Shown: piece after piece, positions 58,938-64,000 of the stretch
Numbering within the stretch: position 1 is the first letter of the stretch
Layout: each line of letters opens with the position of its first letter
Translations under genes and position numbers: made by a program
Notes under the pieces: model-generated
What the model saw: the letters and a program-made list of their open reading frames with translations, nothing else
Database searches by the model: none
Told to the model about the DNA's origin: nothing
From: Corallium rubrum
Lineage: Eukaryota; Cnidaria; Anthozoa; Scleralcyonacea; Coralliidae
DNA length: 64,000 nucleotides
Direction of reading: 5' to 3'
NCBI GenBank assembly: GCA_964035015.1
Contig: OZ036000.1
Location: forward strand, 3,406,599-3,470,598

Positions 58938-59662
58938 GTAAACGAAAACAAATCGCAGCTTTTTATAAAAGTAAATTTAACTTATAGTTCCAGCGAGTTA
59001 TTAGGACTGCAAGACAGGCTAATAAAACTGTCACTTCAATTAGCGGAAGCGACGAACGAATCGTCTACGGTCTCGCTCTACTGGTTTGAGTAGGGGTAGT
59101 ACTTCTAAACTCATATATAATAATTCACGACAAAAATTCAAAAGAAATTAAACTTTAATTATGTCTTTGTAAATAGCTTGCGCCACCGCAGACGTCGACT
59201 GCGCATGGTGTACCCGCATACAATGCTCCCATACGAGATTAGATTAGCAATTTATAACATACTTCGCACCAGGGCGTCCATAAGATATCTTATAGACGCC
59301 CTGCTTCGCACACAATACACAATTTATAGGTAATTTTATTGACAGCCACCTTATCCTGTGCCTGCTACCCAGGCTATGGCGACAGGCTTTGAGAGAGGCA
59401 AGTCTTGTACATATTCAGTAATATATTATATACATTAATTAATCACTCATTGTGTAGTTCCAAAATATATCCATAATCTCCCTCCCGATCGCACTTGAAA
59501 ATCCCAGGGGAATGGCGTGTTTGACACCAAGGTGGGTCAATGGTTGCAGTTATTTGCAACACACTTTCACCAACTGAATGTTTGGAAGTTCGATTGTACT
59601 AGCTTATGGCTAGAGACCTAATAAGCCTCATTTTTCGAGTTAAAATAAAGCTTTATTGTATT
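58938..59662. other. Intergenic, no gene seen
   Basis: Contains a near-perfect 34-bp palindrome at 59271-59304 (CAGGGCGTC ... GACGCCCTG). Ends in AAAATAAAGCTTTATTGTATT, which resembles the 3' tail of a LINE just before the pentamer array. Confidence 0.4.
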
Positions 59663-60328
59663 GTACTGTACTGTACTGTACTGTACTGTACTGTACTGTA
59701 CTGTACTGTACTGTACTGTACTGTACTGTACTGTACTGTACTGTACTGTACTGTACTGTACTGTACTGTACTGTACTGTACTGTACTGTACTGTACTGTA
59801 CTGTACTGTACTGTACTGTACTGTACTGTACTGTACTGTACTGTACTGTACTGTACTGTACTGTACTGTACTGTACTGTACTGTACTGTACTGTACTGTA
59901 CTGTACTGTACTGTACTGTACTGTACTGTACTGTACTGTACTGTACTGTACTGTACTGTACTGTACTGTACTGTACTGTACTGTACTGTACTGTACTGTA
60001 CTGTACTGTACTGTACTGTACTGTACTGTACTGTACTGTACTGTACTGTACTGTACTGTACTGTACTGTACTGTACTGTACTGTACTGTACTGTACTGTA
60101 CTGTACTGTACTGTACTGTACTGTACTGTACTGTACTGTACTGTACTGTACTGTACTGTACTGTACTGTACTGTACTGTACTGTACTGTACTGTACTGTA
60201 CTGTACTGTACTGTACTGTACTGTACTGTACTGTACTGTACTGTACTGTACTGTACTGTACTGTACTGTGCTGTGCTGTGCTGTGCTGTGCTGTGCTGTA
60301 CTGTACTGTACTGTACTGTACTGTACTG
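59663..60328. repeat. (CTGTA)n array
   Basis: About 133 copies of the pentamer, near-perfect, with a run of CTGTG variants at about 60268-60298. All frames stay open (LYCTV or QYSTV periods). Confidence 0.95.
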
Positions 60329-61640
60329 TGAAGAAATATATAGGTCCAGCAATTTTGTGTGAAATCGACCCTGATCAATTTGGAGCGATACCAAAATCCT
60401 CAACTACATTGGCAGTTATTTCTATGTTTCACAAATGGGCGCAGTCAACCGACGGAACCGGCGCTGCTGTCAGAGTCGTACTTTTTGATTATAAAAAGGC
60501 CTTTGACCTCATTGACCACCGTATACTTGTTGAAAAGATTTCTAGTTTACCTATTCCAGGAGCAATAGCACGTTGGACAATTGATTTTTTGATGAACCGA
60601 AAGCAGAGAGTCAAACTTTCCAATGATTGCCTCTCTGAGTGGGGAGAAGTTCCATCAGGCGTCCCCCAGGGCACAAAACTTGGGCCTTGGTTGTTTCTTC
60701 TAATGATAAACGATCTCAAAATCTCTGATGTTTCTACATGGAAGTATGTCGACGATACGACCGTTGCTGAAGTCGTTCATAAAGGGGAAAGTAGTCACGC
60801 TCAGGACGCTGTTGTCACTGTAGAAGAGTGGTCAAGTGTTAATAGGCTCCACCTTAATGCTGATAAATGTAAAGAACTTATAATTGACTTTAAGTCCAGT
60901 AAACAGAACTTTAATCCTGTGACGGTTAATGGGAAAAATCTACCCGTTGTTAAAAATGCCAAGATATTAGGCCTCGTCATTTCAAGTACCCTTCAATGGA
61001 ATGAGCACATCAACGAAATTATAAAGAAGGCAAATAAGCGCTTTTACTTTATTATATTATTAAAGCGTGCTAATGTAAGTGCTAAAGACATTGTGAATTT
61101 TTATTGTACAGTTATCAGGCCTATCTTGGAATATTGCGCACAGGTTTTTCATCATTCACTCCCGAGGTTCTTGTCTGATGATCTTGAAGTTGTACAGAAA
61201 CGTGCGTTAAAAATCATCTCGCCTGGAGAATCATATAATCAAATATTAGATCATTTTAATATCCCCACATTGTTTCAAAGACGTGAAGAAATGTGTTCCA
61301 AACTTTTTAACAATATTATTAACGATCCATCGCATAAACTATACCATTTATTACCTCCTAAACATGAGGCTATGCACGATCTTAGAAGTAACAGAATGTT
61401 TAATATGTTTCAAATAAATACGAACAGATTTCAAAATACATTTATTCCTGCCATGTGCAATAGTTTAGTTTAGTTTACATTAGTTTAGTTTAAATTCTAT
61501 TGTTAATGTTTCTTATACATTTGTAAATATTGTAAAGTATGTATCACTTTTAATTAATTAACATTTTAAACTGTAAATCACGCAATTCAGCCATATGTGC
61601 TGCGATGTGAATTTTTAATTAAACTATCTATCTATCTATC
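60329..61640 (+). mobile_element. 5'-truncated LINE with an intact polymerase frame
   Basis: From 60331 to the stop at 61473 there is no frameshift or stop. Motifs in order: DQFGAIPKSSTTLAV, LFDYKKAFDLIDHRIL, GVPQGTKLGPWLFLLMINDL, the catalytic box YVDD, LGLVISSTLQWNEH, VIRPILEYCAQVFHH. The 5' part (endonuclease, polymerase fingers) is missing. The 3' UTR (61474-61620) ends in (TCTA)n, which passes straight into the CTGTA array. Jockey/CR1-type by appearance. The absence of damage suggests a recent insertion. Confidence 0.9.
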
Positions 61641-61760
61641 TACTGTACTGTACTGTACTGTACTGTACTGTACTGTACTGTACTGTACTGTACTGTACTG
61701 TACTGTACTGTACTGTACTGTACTGTACTGTACTGTACTGTACTGTACTGTACTGTACTG
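61641..61760. repeat. (CTGTA)n array, downstream part
   Basis: About 24 perfect copies in the same phase and orientation as the array on the other side of the LINE. Confidence 0.95.
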
Positions 61761-62002
61761 GAAGTTCGTAGTTCGTTTTGAAGTACGCATTTGATTGGCT
61801 GCCAGAAACCAAGCAACCAATCAAATGAGTAGTTCAAAATAAGACAATAAGTCTGTGAACTACGTAACAAACCTGAAAAGTATGTTCATGCAAATTAATG
61901 TAATGGCTTCTGAATGGCTAATGAAAATCCGGGGGGTACTAGACAAGTTGCCTTATGGTTATGGGTATTTTCGGGAACTACTAATTCTCCATCATTCAAT
62001 TT

Positions 62003-62770
62003 TCACCATTCTTGTTCTTGTCCATCTTCATCATCTTCTTCTTCGTCATCTGACAGTTTCGTAAATCTATTCATTCTCTCCAGTGCTTTTTTCAAAAACT
62101 CCGCACCATCAGGTGAGAGGTCACTGGGTTTATCATCGTTGACAACTCGCCGAAGTTTCACGCTTTGAATAGCCCGAGTGAGATCATTGCCTGAGGGGAA
62201 AGCTTTCTGTTTAGCTGTCGCGGGCATTGAAGATGTTTTTTTCTTTAGCCTACCTCGAGCTAGCAATATAGCGTCCAAGTTCACTGTCTCTTCGGATAAG
62301 GAGCTTGGTTGATTGAGCATGGCTGAACTACTTGTGTCGTTTAAATTCTGCCTCTGTCCTCGAATAGCTTGTGCTAGACTTGTTGCACTGCTAGTCTCAC
62401 CTGAACGTACTGGGGGAGGGATGGGTGGAGGGGGTGGTGGTGGTAGACCAGGAGGAGGGGGTGGAGGAACTGGAGGGATAAAGGTGGTAGATGGGAACAC
62501 AATGGGTGATGAATTTTGAACTTCCTTCGGTGATTGCTCTGTACCAGGGGTGATTCTCTGAGCGTCAGGTGCTGTATCTCGACCGTTCTCTTTCTTGGAA
62601 GAGGGTAATACAGCTTGGCTTGCAGACGCTGTGTCTTTCTGAGCAATGGGTGATATTGGTGGGCTTAAAGATACAGAGATCCAACTAGAATCAGCAACGT
62701 TCTGTCCTTTCTTGCGTGTCGACGGTGGTTGATACCGGGGAGGCTTGACTACTTTAGGTTGAGCGTATTT
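62003..62770 (-). CDS. JMY/WHAMM-like actin nucleation-promoting factor, last exon
   Basis: JMY and WHAMM activate the Arp2/3 complex, and JMY also nucleates actin through tandem WH2 motifs. Only the final exon (255 codons plus stop, acceptor CCTAG|AAA) is in the window. It holds a Ser/Pro-rich linker, a polyproline profilin-binding stretch (codons about 123-145), and three WH2-like segments: SLAQAIRGQRQNL, NLDAILLARGRLKKK and DLTRAIQSVKLRRVV. A connector helix, EFLKKALERMNRF, leads into an acidic tail ending DGQEQEW. The tail with terminal Trp is the Arp2/3-binding acidic box. Three WH2 motifs favour JMY over WHAMM (two), but the paralogue cannot be fixed without the N-terminal part, which lies beyond the window end. 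Confidence 0.75.
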   Translation of the reverse strand, partial: KYAQPKVVKPPRYQPPSTRKKGQNVADSSWISVSLSPPISPIAQKDTASASQAVLPSSKKENGRDTAPDAQRITPGTEQSPKEVQNSSPIVFPSTTFIPPVPPPPPPGLPPPPPPPIPPPVRSGETSSATSLAQAIRGQRQNLNDTSSSAMLNQPSSLSEETVNLDAILLARGRLKKKTSSMPATAKQKAFPSGNDLTRAIQSVKLRRVVNDDKPSDLSPDGAEFLKKALERMNRFTKLSDDEEEDDEDGQEQEW

Positions 62771-62913
62771 CTAGGAAAAAAAACTTAACTTTAACCGAAT
62801 TTGAAAAACACAAAAGCCAACAACTGACATGAATTAAACACTTTCTAGATACAGTACAACATTTTTTCTTTAATTCATATTCTCAGCTAAAAAATGTTTA
62901 AGCTCACAATTAC

Positions 62914-64000
62914 TGTAGACGTCGCGCTACGCTGTAAGACGTTATGGCGTTACGCTACGGTATAAGACATTACACTACGTCGAAGGACGTCACGCTACGT
63001 TATAAGACATTACGCTACGTTATAAGACGTTACGCTATGTTATACGACGTTACGCTACATAAGACGTTACGCTACGTTATAAGACGTTACGCTACATTAT
63101 AAGACGTTACGCTACGTTCTACGACATTACGGCTACGTTATAAGACATTACGCTACGTTATAAGATGTTACGCTGCGTTACAAGACGTTACGCTACGTTA
63201 TAAGACGTTACGCTACGTTGTAAGACATTACGCTACATTGTAAGACGTTACGCTACATTGTAAGACGTTACGTTACGTTGTAAGACATTACGGCTACTTA
63301 TAAGACGTTACGCTACGTTATAAGACGTTACGCTACGTTATAAGACATTACACTACGTTGTAAGACGTTACACTACGTTGTAAGACGTTACGCTACGTTA
63401 TAAGACGTTACGCTACGTTGTAAGACGTTACGCTACGTTATAAGACGTTACGCTACGTTATAAGACGTCACGCTACGTTCTACGACATTACGCTACGTTA
63501 TAAGACGTCACGCTACGTTCTACGACATTACGGCTACGTTATAAGACGTTACGCTACGTTATAAGAAGTTACGCTACGTTATAAGACGTTGCGCTACGTT
63601 ATAAGACGTTGCGCTACGTTATAAGACGTTACACTACGTTATAAGAAGTTACGCTACGTTGTAAGACGTTGCGCTACGTTGTAAGACATTACGCTACATT
63701 GTAAGACGTTACGCTACATTGTAAGACGTTACGTTACGTTGTAAGACATTACGGCTACTTATAAGACGTTACGCTACGTTATAAGACGTTACGCTACGTT
63801 ATAAGACATTACACTACGTTGTAAGACGTTACACTACGTTGTAAGACGTTACGCTACGTTATAAGACGTAACGCTACATTGTAAGACGTTACGCTACCGT
63901 TATAAGACGTCACGCTACGTTATAAGACGTTACGCTAAGTTATAAGACATTACGCTACGTTATAAGACATTACGCTACATTGTAAGACGTTACGTTACGT
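62914..64000. repeat. 20-bp minisatellite with higher-order structure, runs off window
   Basis: More than 50 copies of ACGTTACGCTACGTTATAAG with variants (GTTGTAAG, GTTCTACG, CGGCTAC). The order of variants at 63221-63440 is repeated at 63682-63900, an offset of about 461 bp or 23 units. It fills the visible part of the intron upstream of the JMY/WHAMM-like exon. Confidence 0.92.

Noticed and set aside
59606-60403. Long LYCTV- and QYSTV-repeat proteins on both strands
   Set aside because: The CTGTA pentamer has no stop in any frame, so open frames are automatic. Only the part after 60330 is real LINE coding sequence.
62914-64000. CRISPR-like array
   Set aside because: Direct 20-bp repeats with no unique spacers, in an animal intron; it is a minisatellite.

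Overview
This is a eukaryotic, animal nuclear window: AT-rich, with spliced genes (GT-AG introns, phases that close exactly) and a very high load of transposons, foldback elements and microsatellites. The gene set (STING-like, CREB3-like bZIP, JMY/WHAMM-like, MFSD12, CCDC115, PSMA4, EFL1) is metazoan. The STING-like protein has no C-terminal signalling tail, which points to an invertebrate. A non-bilaterian such as a cnidarian or sponge is plausible, but the species cannot be named from the sequence.

Layout. 1-5045: no gene seen, only minisatellites, a SINE fragment and a foldback element. 5046-11609 (-): eight-exon CREB3-like ER-membrane bZIP factor, two of whose introns are almost wholly tandem repeat. 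12616-13281 (-): single-exon CCDC115/Vma22-like V-ATPase assembly factor. 13282-17262: transposon-rich intergenic DNA. 17263-23421 (-): nine-exon MFSD12-like transporter (458 aa). 23422-29936: repeats only, including two of three copies of a 1.1 kb element and a LINE fragment. 29937-38466 (-): eight-exon proteasome subunit alpha-4 (254 aa), head to head with 38939-55282 (+), a sixteen-exon EFL1 ribosome-maturation GTPase (1157 aa). 57040-58164 (-): intronless STING-like gene, tail to tail with EFL1. 59663-61760: truncated LINE inside a pentanucleotide array. 62003-62770 (-): last exon of a JMY/WHAMM-like actin nucleation factor, whose upstream intron is a 20-bp minisatellite running off the window.

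The genes do not form a pathway. They are unrelated housekeeping or cell-biology genes (ribosome maturation, proteasome, V-ATPase assembly, lysosomal or organelle transport, ER-stress type transcription, innate sensing, actin). The most striking content is the repeats. Several transposon insertions can be dated relative to one another, because target-site duplications or an unoccupied copy of the same host repeat lie in the same window. Exon boundaries below were worked out by hand from splice sites, reading phase and family resemblance. No database search was possible.
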